The notes under the pieces are model-generated. The model was not told the DNA's origin. It saw nothing but the letters and a program-made list of their open reading frames with translations, and did no database searches. Shown piece after piece: positions 1-7,316 of a stretch of 64,000 bases of DNA (position 1 is its first letter; each line of letters opens with the position of its first letter). The stretch spans positions 62,001 to 126,000 of the forward strand of contig MEDJ01000001.1 of assembly GCA_001724025.1 (NCBI GenBank), written 5' to 3'. The stretch is from Acidobacteria bacterium SCN 69-37 (GTDB lineage: Bacteria > Acidobacteriota > Vicinamibacteria > Vicinamibacterales > SCN-69-37). The position numbers and the translations under genes were made by a program.

Positions 1-1499
1 ACGCGCACCAGCGCCCGCGCCCATCGACGGCTGAGGCTGGCTTCGATGCCTGCGGCCGTGACGTCGCGCACGTTCGTCGCCTGGAACCGCCCGGCGGGGG
101 AGGCGCGGACGAAATCGATGACGTCCTCGTCCCACCGCCGGAACACCGATGTCGAGGCCGTCCAGGCGCCGCGCGTCCAGTCGAGCCCGCCGTCGATCGT
201 CCAGCCGTGCTCGGGACGCAGGTCGGCATTCCCGAGAGTGTTCGGGTCGTCGTAGAACCTGTCGGTGAACGTGGGCACGCGGAAGGCGTGGCCGGCCGAA
301 GCCCGCGCGCGCAGCGTGGGGGCCAGGCTCGTGACGACCGAGGCCGTCGGACTGAGCGCGTGGCCGAACGACGAATACGCGTCGATCCGCAGGCCGGCCT
401 GCAGCGTCGTGCGCGTGGCCATCACCGCCTGCACCTCCGCGAACGCCGCGGCCCGCGTGTCCGCGTGCCTGCCGAGGTTGGAAGATCGCACGCGATCGCT
501 TCCGGCCGAGGCCCCGACAGCGAACACCGCCGCGTGCAGGACGCGCCGGGCCTCGATCGATCCATCGACGGCCATCGTGCGATGGCGATTCTCCGAGACG
601 CCGGGGCGGTTGATGTCCCACTGGAAGTGATCGCGGTGATGACGCGCCACCACCTGCGTCACCGTCGTCCAGGCCGACAGCGCGCGCTGGTAGCGGCCGG
701 CCGCGATCGTCTGCTCGGTCCACTCCTTCGACGGGGAATTGCCGTAGAACCCGTTCGCCCCGAACGCGCGCCGCTGGTGTCGGACGTCCAGCGTCAGGCC
801 ACGGACGACGTCGCCGCGGATGGCCGCACCGCCCTGGGCCCAGTCGCGATCGACCATGAATCCGTCGCTGCGATTCGCCCAGCCGGCCACGGTCCAGCCG
901 TCGGGCAGCGCGCCGCCGGCCGCAGACGCCTGCGCATCGACCAGGCCGTGCTGGCCAACGGCCACCGTGGCGAGCGCGTGCGGATCCCGCCGCGTGATGA
1001 CGTTGATCGTGCCGCCGAGCGCGTCGGCCCCGTGCACCGCCGATCCCGCACCGGCCACGATCTCCACGCGATCGATGGCCACGGCCGGCAGCGGGATCTC
1101 ACCGTTGTGGTGGCCGCTCTGGCTGTTGTTGAGCCGCATGCCGTCGGCCAGCACCAGGTGCTGATTGAAGGTGGCGCCCCGGATCGAAAAGTCGGTCTGC
1201 ACGTCGCGCGGGCCGCGCGCCCGCGCATCGACGCCTGGGACGAGTCGCAGCGCCTCGACAATCGACCGCAGGCCCAGTTGATCGACGTCGGCCCACGTCA
1301 CCGTGGCCACGGACTTCGCGACGGATGCCGACGCCACCGGGGCGACGGTGGCCGTGACGAACACGTCCTGCCGCACGCGCGGCGCGTCGTCCTGTGAGGC
1401 CGGCGCGGCCTGGGCGAGGACGTGGCGCGGACCGGCCAGGATGCAGGCGAGGGAGAAGAACGCCGCGGCGATCGGCGCGCGGGCACGCAGGGCGGACAT
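1..1499 (-). CDS. TonB-dependent outer-membrane receptor, C-terminus cut by window edge
   Basis: Read on the minus strand from ATG at 1499, this frame stays open to base 1, so at least 499 residues are present and the C-terminal barrel is missing. It opens with a signal peptide (MSALRARAPIAAAFFSL..., cleavage near VLAQA). A plug domain follows, with TATVAPV, LRLVPGVDAR, SIRGATFNQHLVLADGMR, VEIVAGAGSAVHGADALGG and TINVITRR. Further on, VIDFVRASPAGRFQATNV then VRDVTAAGIEASL is typical beta-barrel sequence of BtuB-like receptors. Such receptors import scarce ligands (cobalamin, siderophores, sugars) across the outer membrane with TonB energy. The ligand cannot be read from sequence. No neighbour within the window suggests a transport partner. 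Confidence 0.9.
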   Translation of the reverse strand, partial: MSALRARAPIAAAFFSLACILAGPRHVLAQAAPASQDDAPRVRQDVFVTATVAPVASASVAKSVATVTWADVDQLGLRSIVEALRLVPGVDARARGPRDVQTDFSIRGATFNQHLVLADGMRLNNSQSGHHNGEIPLPAVAIDRVEIVAGAGSAVHGADALGGTINVITRRDPHALATVAVGQHGLVDAQASAAGGALPDGWTVAGWANRSDGFMVDRDWAQGGAAIRGDVVRGLTLDVRHQRRAFGANGFYGNSPSKEWTEQTIAAGRYQRALSAWTTVTQVVARHHRDHFQWDINRPGVSENRHRTMAVDGSIEARRVLHAAVFAVGASAGSDRVRSSNLGRHADTRAAAFAEVQAVMATRTTLQAGLRIDAYSSFGHALSPTASVVTSLAPTLRARASAGHAFRVPTFTDRFYDDPNTLGNADLRPEHGWTIDGGLDWTRGAWTASTSVFRRWDEDVIDFVRASPAGRFQATNVRDVTAAGIEASLSRRWARALVR

Positions 1500-1576
1500 C
1501 AGCCGGTCACTGTAACAGACGACACGGGCCTCTGGCCGCGACGGTGAGGCTGCTGAAACAGCCAGCACCCTCGAGT

Positions 1577-1648
1577 TCGACGCCAGAAGCCAGACGCCAG
1601 ACGTGAGGAACCTGGCCCGATTCGTCAACTTCTGGCTGCTGGCGTCGA
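1577..1648. repeat. Imperfect inverted repeat of CCAGAAG type
   Basis: The left arm 1577-1596 (TCGACGCCAGAAGCCAGACG) pairs with the right arm 1629-1648 at 18 of 20 positions across a 32-base loop. The motif AGAAGCCAGA recurs in the repeat block at 33733-33906, so both loci may carry one dispersed repeat family. Confidence 0.65.
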
Positions 1649-1693
1649 CCTTCTGGCTTGGGAGCCTGCGTTCTCCAGCAGGCTCCTGCCGCT

Positions 1694-1802
1694 GAGCCCT
1701 CAGCGCTCGCGCTGCGCGAACTTCAGGCTTTGAAGGCGTGGGGCCCCACCCCCACGCCGCTGGCCGGCACTGTCGCCGAGCCCTCAGCGCTCGCGCTACG
1801 CG
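1694..1802. repeat. Pair of 25-base direct repeats
   Basis: Copies at 1694-1718 and 1778-1802 share GAGCCCTCAGCGCTCGCGCT followed by G or A and then CGCG. They are offset by 84 bases. The second copy runs directly into the presumed acyP promoter. Function unknown. Confidence 0.65.
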
Positions 1803-1819
1803 CTCGGCTTCGGGCTGTC

Positions 1820-1831
1820 TATACTGTGAGG
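1820..1831 (+). promoter_or_regulatory. Probable -10 box of acyP
   Basis: TATACT at 1820-1825 lies six bases before the acyP ATG at 1832, so transcription would begin at or next to the start codon, giving a leaderless or nearly leaderless message. No convincing -35 is seen. Confidence 0.45.
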
Positions 1832-2107
1832 ATGCTCGAGGCGCGTCGATACGTCATCCGGGGTGACGTGCAGGGTGTAGGCTTCCGGTGGTTCACCGAG
1901 CAGGCCGCGCGCGTCGAGGGACTGCACGGGTGGGTCGCCAATCGTCCCGACGGCGCGGTCGAGGTGGCCGCCGAGGGAGACCGCGAGGCGCTGCGGCGCT
2001 TCGAGTCGCGCCTGCGGCAGGGGCCGCCGCGCAGCCGCGTCGACGAGGTGATGGTCGACGACGACGTGCCGTCGGGGCGCGCCAGCGGGTTCGTGATTCG
2101 AACGTGA
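1832..2107 (+). CDS. acyP: Acylphosphatase
   Basis: This 91-residue cytosolic enzyme hydrolyses carboxyl-phosphate bonds of acylphosphates. The family signature is complete: RGDVQGVGFRWFTEQAA carries the phosphate-binding loop and catalytic Arg, and GWVANRPDGAVEV carries the catalytic Asn. The length equals the usual 90-100 residues. The open frame extends upstream to 1658, but the ATG at 1832 gives the normal N-terminus and follows a TATACT box at once. The gene ends at 2107, 20 bases before the preferred apt start. A GTG at 2104 in the apt frame would overlap the stop codon, so the two genes are probably one transcript. Confidence 0.92.
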   Translation: MLEARRYVIRGDVQGVGFRWFTEQAARVEGLHGWVANRPDGAVEVAAEGDREALRRFESRLRQGPPRSRVDEVMVDDDVPSGRASGFVIRT

Positions 2108-2127
2108 GAGAGCGAGACGAAACGGTC

Positions 2128-2643
2128 ATGCAGCTATTGAAGGATCGCATCCGGCACGTGCCGGACTTCCCGAAGCCGGGCATTCTGTTCTACGACGTCA
2201 CCACGCTGCTGAAGGATCCCGAGGGATTCCATCTCGCGGTCGATGAGATGGCGGCATCCCACGTGGGCCGGGACATCGACATGGTCGTGGGCATCGAGAG
2301 CCGCGGGTTCATCTTCGGCGCCGCGGTGGCCGATCGCATCAAGGCCGGCTTCGCCCCGGTCCGCAAGCCCGGCAAGCTGCCCTCGACGACGAAGCGTGCG
2401 GCCTACGACCTGGAGTACGGCACCGACGCACTCGAGATTCACGACGATGCCGTGCAGAAGGGGCAGCGCGTGCTGGTGGTCGACGACCTGCTCGCCACGG
2501 GCGGGACGGCCGCGGCCACGGTCGGGCTGATTCGCGATCTCGGCGCCGAGGTCATCGGCGTGCAGTTCCTGATCGAACTCGTCGGCCTCAACGGCCGGCA
2601 GCGACTGCCGAACGAGCAGATCGGCGTCGTCCTGCAATACTGA
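2128..2643 (+). CDS. apt: Adenine phosphoribosyltransferase
   Basis: This 171-residue purine-salvage enzyme converts adenine and PRPP to AMP. The type I phosphoribosyltransferase PRPP loop VLVVDDLLATGGTAAA is intact, and the N-terminal IRHVPDFPKPGILFYDVTTL and GIESRGFIFGAAVA are diagnostic for Apt. Length matches the family. ATG 2128 gives the canonical N-terminus (MQLLKDRIRHVPDFP). A GTG at 2104 in the same frame would add eight residues and couple translation to acyP. A hairpin at 2651-2671 follows the stop. Confidence 0.96.
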   Translation: MQLLKDRIRHVPDFPKPGILFYDVTTLLKDPEGFHLAVDEMAASHVGRDIDMVVGIESRGFIFGAAVADRIKAGFAPVRKPGKLPSTTKRAAYDLEYGTDALEIHDDAVQKGQRVLVVDDLLATGGTAAATVGLIRDLGAEVIGVQFLIELVGLNGRQRLPNEQIGVVLQY

Positions 2644-2650
2644 CCCGCGC

Positions 2651-2671
2651 GTCCCCGCCACTGGCGGGGAC
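2651..2671 (+). terminator. Hairpin after apt
   Basis: GTCCCCGCCA (2651-2660) pairs perfectly with TGGCGGGGAC (2662-2671). There is no T-run after it, so it is at best an atypical terminator or a 3'-end stabiliser between apt and the tRNA. Confidence 0.5.
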
Positions 2672-2718
2672 GGCGCACACGCCTCGGCGCCAGACGCCGG
2701 GGCGGCCATCTCCCTCAG

Positions 2719-2795
2719 GCGCCCGTAGCTCAGCTGGATAGAGCACCGCCCTCCTAAGGCGGGGGTCACACGTTCAAATCGTGTCGGGCGCACCA
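2719..2795 (+). tRNA. tRNA-Arg, anticodon CCT
   Basis: A complete 77-base cloverleaf. The acceptor stem is GCGCCCG (2719-2725) with CGGGCGC (2785-2791). The D arm is GCTC/GAGC with AGCTGGATA. The anticodon stem CCGCC/GGCGG encloses CTCCTAA, giving anticodon CCT, which reads AGG. The variable loop is five bases, and the T arm is ACACG-TTCAAAT-CGTGT. Discriminator A and an encoded CCA close the gene at 2795. No integrase or duplicated 3' end lies beside it. Confidence 0.97.
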
Positions 2796-2910
2796 CTATT
2801 TCTCCCTGCAGAATATGCAAGAACATGGCGACGGCCGTTCCACGCGGACGTAAGCTGTCGGGAACTTCCAACGCCGGCCCGCCGGTACGACGACAACGAG
2901 GAGCGACGAG

Positions 2911-3714
2911 ATGATGCGACGTCTGATCACGACCTGTGCCTGCGTCCTGGCGAGCGCCACGATGGCCCACGCGCAACTGGCCGAGACCTACACGCTGCCA
3001 CGACCGGCCGCGTGCTGCCTGCTGAACACCGCCACCTCGCTGGCCGAGCAGCTGCAGGACTGGAACCAGCTCGGGCGCTACCACGACGCCAACCAGGACC
3101 TGCTGCGCGCGCCCGCCGATCCGCGGCGGGTCGTGTTCCTCGGCGATTCGATCACCGACGGCTGGCGCCTCGGCGAGTCGTTTCCCGGCCAACCGTACGT
3201 GAACCGCGGCATCAGCGGTCAGACGACGGCGCAGATGCTCGTGCGGTTCTACCAGGACGTGATCGCGCTGAAGCCGGCGGCGGTCATCCTGCTGGCGGGC
3301 ACGAACGACATTGCGCGCAACAACGGTCCGCAGACGCTCGAGATGGTGCAGCAGAACATCATGGCGATGACCGAGCTGGCGCGCGGGCACGGCATCAAGG
3401 TCGTGCTCTGCGGCCTGCTGCCGATCTCCGACCGCACGATGCTGCCGGCCACGGGGCGCGAAGGTGGGGCAGCGCCACGGCCCCGCGTCCAGTCGACGGC
3501 GCGTCCGCCGGCCGACATCCTGCGCTTCAATGCGTGGCTGAAGACCTACGCGGCCCAGACCGGGGCGGGCTATGCGGACTACTACACTGCAACCGTGGAT
3601 GCCGACGGGTTCCTGCGCGAGGGCACGACGAACGACGGCCTGCACCCGAACGCGGCCGGGTACGCGCTGATGGTGCCGGTGGCCAGTACGGCCCTGGCCG
3701 ACGCGCTGCGGTAG
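2911..3714 (+). CDS. Exported SGNH/GDSL-family hydrolase
   Basis: This 267-residue protein has a signal peptide (MMRRLITTCACVLASATMAHAQ). The SGNH blocks appear in order: FLGDSITDGWRLG (block I, nucleophile Ser), NRGISGQTTAQML (block II, Gly), LLAGTNDIARN (block III, Asn) and DGLHPNAAGYALM (block V, Asp-His). The family includes carbohydrate acetylesterases, lipases and platelet-activating-factor acetylhydrolase-like enzymes. Export suggests an action on extracytoplasmic esters, possibly acetylated polysaccharide. A Pro/Arg-rich insertion (GREGGAAPRPRVQSTARPP) precedes block V. The gene stands alone between the tRNA and a TPR gene, and its substrate cannot be read from sequence. Confidence 0.85.
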   Translation: MMRRLITTCACVLASATMAHAQLAETYTLPRPAACCLLNTATSLAEQLQDWNQLGRYHDANQDLLRAPADPRRVVFLGDSITDGWRLGESFPGQPYVNRGISGQTTAQMLVRFYQDVIALKPAAVILLAGTNDIARNNGPQTLEMVQQNIMAMTELARGHGIKVVLCGLLPISDRTMLPATGREGGAAPRPRVQSTARPPADILRFNAWLKTYAAQTGAGYADYYTATVDADGFLREGTTNDGLHPNAAGYALMVPVASTALADALR

Positions 3715-3834
3715 GGCAGCCGTCCCACACGGTCCGTCGCCATGGGCCGGTCCGCTGTGCGATACTGCCTGACTGACGTCAACTGAAGAGGCCGGCCGAT
3801 CCGGGTCCGGTCCTGGCCGCGAGACCGACAGACC

Positions 3835-4557
3835 ATGGATGCGAAGCACCGCCACGAATTGAAGCAGGACGAGTTCACCCTGGCCACGATGACCTTGGCC
3901 GATCGGCTGGCCGAGTACCGGACGCCGCTCCTGATTGGCGCCGGTGTGGTCGTGCTCGTCGCACTCGTTGTCGGCGGCGTCACGGTCTATCGCAGCCAGC
4001 AGGCCAACAAGGCGGGCGCGGCCCTCGGGATCGCGATGGCCACGGCCGAGGCGCCCATCGTCCCGGCGCCCACGCTGCCGGGCGCCACGCAGACGCCGGG
4101 CTCGTTTCCGACGTTGACGGCGCGCGCCGACGCGGCCGCCGAGGCCTTCACCAACGTCGTCACGACGTATCCCGGGACCGACGCGGCGCACGCCGCGCAG
4201 TTCCAGCTGGCCGCGCAGATGCTCGCGGGCGGCAAGGCCGCCGAGGCCGAGCAGGCCTACGCGGCGGTGGCGGCGGGCGAGGGCCGCACGCTGCGCGGTC
4301 AGGCCGCGAAGCTCGGCCAGGCCGAGGCGCTGCTCGCGCTGGGGCGCCACGACGAAGCGCTGACGATCTACACCGACTTGGCGGCGGCGCGTGACGGGGC
4401 GCTGCCGGTCGACGGCGTGCTCATGCAGCTGGCGCGCGCCTCACAGCGCGCCGGCAAGACCGCCGAAGCCCGCGCCGCCTTCCAGCGCGTTGTCGACGAG
4501 TTCCCCGAATCGCCGTACACGCCGGCCGCACAGGCCGAGATGGCCGCGTTGAACTGA
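3835..4557 (+). CDS. Membrane-anchored TPR protein, YfgM-like
   Basis: A 240-residue protein with a short cytoplasmic N-terminus (MDAKHRHELKQDEF) and one membrane segment at about residues 25-48 (PLLIGAGVVVLVALVVGGVTV). An alanine-rich helical repeat domain follows, with TPR-like units such as AAEAFTNVVTTYPGTDAAHAAQFQLA and KTAEARAAFQRVVDEFPESPYTPAAQAEM. The layout resembles YfgM and other TPR_21 proteins that assist folding or assembly at the inner membrane. That role is inferred from architecture only. It converges on mutS across a hairpin at 4566-4585. Confidence 0.65.
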   Translation: MDAKHRHELKQDEFTLATMTLADRLAEYRTPLLIGAGVVVLVALVVGGVTVYRSQQANKAGAALGIAMATAEAPIVPAPTLPGATQTPGSFPTLTARADAAAEAFTNVVTTYPGTDAAHAAQFQLAAQMLAGGKAAEAEQAYAAVAAGEGRTLRGQAAKLGQAEALLALGRHDEALTIYTDLAAARDGALPVDGVLMQLARASQRAGKTAEARAAFQRVVDEFPESPYTPAAQAEMAALN

Positions 4558-4565
4558 GCACGGAG

Positions 4566-4585
4566 CCCGAGGCGTCAGCCTCGGG
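4566..4585. terminator. Palindromic hairpin between convergent genes
   Basis: CCCGAGGC (4566-4573), loop GTCA, GCCTCGGG (4578-4585). It lies between the convergent TPR gene and mutS, so it can serve both strands. It resembles the hairpin at 55043-55064, whose inner arms are also CCGAGGC/GCCTCGG, and may belong to a dispersed palindrome family. Confidence 0.55.
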
Positions 4586-4599
4586 GAAACACCCGTCCG

Positions 4600-7248
4600 T
4601 TACCCTTCGCTGTCGCGTTTCAATTCCGCCAGGAGATTCAGGGCGTCGAGCGGCGTGAGGCTGTTGGGATCGATCTGCCGCAGCCGTTCGACCACCGGGT
4701 GCGTCTCGACCGGGGCCTGGAACAGCGTGAGCTGACGCTGTTCGGCCGCCGGCAGGCCGCTCAGGCTGGGGCGCCCCCCGCGCTGCAGTTCGTCCGTCTC
4801 GAGCGACTTGAGGATTTCCGCCGCGCGCCGCACCACCGTCGGCGGCAGGCCCGCCAGCCGCGCGACCTGAATCCCGTAGCTGCGATCGGATCGGCCCGGC
4901 ACGATCTTGTGCAGGAAGATGATCTCGTCGCGGAACTCGCGCGCCGCCACGTGCTGGTTGACGACGCCCGGCAGGCCGTCGGCCAGGTCGGTGAGCTCGT
5001 GATAGTGCGTGGCGAAAATCGTCTTGGGCCGCGCGCGATCGTTCGACGCGAGGTGCTCGGCCACGGCCCAGGCCAGGCTCAGGCCGTCGAAGGTCGCCGT
5101 TCCGCGGCCGATCTCGTCCAGAATCACCAGGCTCCGACTCGTGGCGGCGTGCAGGATGGCGGCAGTCTCCTGCATCTCCACCATGAACGTCGACTGCCCG
5201 CGCGCGATGTTGTCGGAGGCCCCGACACGCGCGAAGATGCGATCGACAATCGCCAGCTTCGCCTGCTTGGCCGGGACGAACGAGCCGGCCTGGGACATCA
5301 GCGCGAGCAGCGCCACCTGTCGCAGGTACGTCGACTTGCCGCCCATGTTCGGGCCGGTCAGGATGACGACCTGTGACGTGCTGCCGTCGAGGTGGACGTC
5401 GTTCGGCACGAACGCACCCGCCACGTGCCGCTCGACGATGGCGTGCCGGGCGTCGACGGCGTGGAACTCGTCGCCCTCGTGCAGGAATGGTTTCGTGAAG
5501 TTGTACGACGTGGCGACGTCGGCCAGCGCGGCGAGCACGTCGAGGCAGGCCACGGCGCGCGCCGTCTCGAGCAGGCGCGCGGCCTCGGCGGCCACGTCGC
5601 GCCGCAGCTGCTCGAACAGTTCCACTTCGCGGGCCACGAGCCGCTCGTCGGCGCCGAGGATCTTCTCCTCGTAGTCCTTCAGCGCCGGCGTCATGAACCG
5701 CTCGCCGCCGGCGACGGTCTGCTTCCTGATGTAGTCGGCCGGTACAGCGCCGAGGTTCGACTTCGAAATCTCGATGTAGTAGCCGAAGACGCGGTTGTAG
5801 CGGATCTTGAGCGAGCTGACGCCCGTCCGCGCACGTTCGGCGTCTTCCATCGCGGCGATGGCCTCGCGGCCGCCGCGGCTGATCGCGCGAATCTCGTCGA
5901 GGTCGCGATCGACACCGTCGCGAATCAGCCCGCCGTCGCGCGCGAGCACGGGCGGCTCGTCGATGAGCGTCGACGCAATGCGATCGCGCACGTCGGCCAG
6001 TTCGTCGATGCCGGCCGCCAGGCTGGCCGTCAGCGGCGCCTTCAGGTCGGCGATGACGCTGCGGACGCGCGGCAGCAGGCGCAGCGATTCGGCCAGCGAG
6101 GCGAGATCGCGCGGTCCCGCGATGCCCATCGACACGCGCGCAGTGAGCCGTTCGAGATCGTGGATGCTCCGCAGCGCCTCGCGCAGCTTGCCGCGCTCGG
6201 CCGATCGGAACGCGAAGTCCTCGACCGCATCGAGCCGGTCCTGGATGGGCGCCAGCGTGACGAGCGGACGCACCAGCCACTGGCGGAGCAGACGGCCGCC
6301 CATGGCCGTGACCGTGCGATCCACCTCGTCGAGCAGCGATCCGCGCCGGCCGCCCTCCACGCCCTCGATGACGTTGAGGTGGCGCAGCGTCACCGGATCG
6401 ATCAGCACGGCATCGGCGGCCACGCGCATCGTGATGTCGCGTACGTGCGTCAGTTCGGTGCGCTGCGTCTCGCCGAGATAGGCGAGCACGGCGCCGGCCG
6501 CCGACACCGCGGCGGGCGCGCGATCGAGCCCGTGCCCGACGAGCGACGCCGTCCGCAACTGCTGACACAGCACTTCGGTGGCGCGCGTGATCTCGAACGT
6601 CCACGGATCGACCCGCGTCACGCGGGCGTCGGGCACGTGCGTCACGAACGTGGAGACGTCGACGCCCTCGGCCGTCAGCAGTTCCCGCGGCCGCAGCAGC
6701 GAGAGCTCGGCGGCCAGCGCCGCGTCGCGGTCGGCGCCCGTGAACTCGGCGGCGGAGAACTCGCCGGTCGACACGTCGAGGCACGCCAGGCCCCAGGTCT
6801 GGCCCCCCGGCCCCGTTGCGGCCAGGGCCACCAGGAAGGCCGGCTCACGCGCCTCGAGGTAGCCCGCGTCGGTGAACGTCCCCGGCGACACCACCCGCGT
6901 AACCTCGCGCTTGACGACGCCCTTGGCTTTCTTCGGGTCCTCGACCTGATCGCAGATCGCCACGCGGTAGCCCTTGCGGACCAGGCGCGCGAGATAGCCG
7001 TCGACGGCGTGCCAGGGCAGGCCGCACATCGGGATGGCCGTCCCGTGCGCGTCCTTGGCGCGGGAGGTGAGCGTCAGCTCGAGCACGCGCGAGGCCGTCA
7101 GCGCGTCCTCGTAGAACATCTCGTAGAAGTCGCCCATGCGGAAGAACAGGATCGCGTCGCGATACTGCCGCTTGGCGTCGAGGTACTGCCGCATCGCCGG
7201 CGTGACGGTGGCGGCCGGTGCTGGTGAAGGGGTGGGCGTGGATGACAC
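4600..7248 (-). CDS. mutS: DNA mismatch repair protein MutS
   Basis: MutS recognises mismatches and small loops and starts repair with MutL. At 882 residues it has normal length and all landmarks. The mismatch-reading Phe-x-Glu lies at residues 41-43 (MGDFYEMFYEDAL). The core and lever follow, then the ATPase with Walker A GPNMGGKS at 632-639, the motif DNIARGQSTFMVEM, Walker B LVILDEIGRGT and the switch histidines in ATHYHELTDL. Translation from ATG 7248 adds a 17-residue Pro/Thr/Ala-rich leader before MRQYLDAKRQY; an internal start at the second Met is possible. It is divergent from tsaB-rimI. No mutL is visible. Confidence 0.98.
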   Translation of the reverse strand: MSSTPTPSPAPAATVTPAMRQYLDAKRQYRDAILFFRMGDFYEMFYEDALTASRVLELTLTSRAKDAHGTAIPMCGLPWHAVDGYLARLVRKGYRVAICDQVEDPKKAKGVVKREVTRVVSPGTFTDAGYLEAREPAFLVALAATGPGGQTWGLACLDVSTGEFSAAEFTGADRDAALAAELSLLRPRELLTAEGVDVSTFVTHVPDARVTRVDPWTFEITRATEVLCQQLRTASLVGHGLDRAPAAVSAAGAVLAYLGETQRTELTHVRDITMRVAADAVLIDPVTLRHLNVIEGVEGGRRGSLLDEVDRTVTAMGGRLLRQWLVRPLVTLAPIQDRLDAVEDFAFRSAERGKLREALRSIHDLERLTARVSMGIAGPRDLASLAESLRLLPRVRSVIADLKAPLTASLAAGIDELADVRDRIASTLIDEPPVLARDGGLIRDGVDRDLDEIRAISRGGREAIAAMEDAERARTGVSSLKIRYNRVFGYYIEISKSNLGAVPADYIRKQTVAGGERFMTPALKDYEEKILGADERLVAREVELFEQLRRDVAAEAARLLETARAVACLDVLAALADVATSYNFTKPFLHEGDEFHAVDARHAIVERHVAGAFVPNDVHLDGSTSQVVILTGPNMGGKSTYLRQVALLALMSQAGSFVPAKQAKLAIVDRIFARVGASDNIARGQSTFMVEMQETAAILHAATSRSLVILDEIGRGTATFDGLSLAWAVAEHLASNDRARPKTIFATHYHELTDLADGLPGVVNQHVAAREFRDEIIFLHKIVPGRSDRSYGIQVARLAGLPPTVVRRAAEILKSLETDELQRGGRPSLSGLPAAEQRQLTLFQAPVETHPVVERLRQIDPNSLTPLDALNLLAELKRDSEG

Positions 7249-7299
7249 GAGAACGCGGAGCGACTGGCGCGTGAACGATCGTCGGGCGGAACTTCGCGG

Positions 7300-7307
7300 A
7301 GTATAAC
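7300..7307. promoter_or_regulatory. Overlapping divergent -10 elements between mutS and tsaB-rimI
   Basis: The 68-base divergent gap contains AGTATAAC. On the plus strand TATAAC (7302-7307) ends nine bases before the tsaB ATG at 7317. On the minus strand the same bases read TATACT (7305 to 7300), which would place the mutS start about 45 bases upstream of its ATG. Neither strand has a strong -35. Confidence 0.45.
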
Positions 7308-7316
7308 ATTGCCCCG

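Larger units (their letters stand above)
1500..1831. other. Intergenic region with inverted and direct repeats
   Basis: No gene is seen in these 332 bases between the divergent receptor and acyP genes. They hold an imperfect inverted repeat (arms 1577-1596 and 1629-1648, 18 of 20 positions pairing, built on the motif CCAGAAG). A perfect 9-bp hairpin follows (1661-1669 with 1678-1686, GGAGCCTGC/GCAGGCTCC). Two 25-base direct repeats differ at one position (1694-1718 and 1778-1802, starting GAGCCCTCAGCGCTCGCGCT). A possible -10 box for acyP lies at 1820-1825. Confidence 0.7.

Noticed and set aside
2719-2795. tRNA-Arg as an integration site
   Set aside because: No integrase gene or repeated tRNA 3' end lies nearby.
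2134-4350. A 738-codon minus-strand frame across apt, the tRNA and the SGNH hydrolase
   Set aside because: It covers a tRNA and two well-supported genes and has no domain signature.
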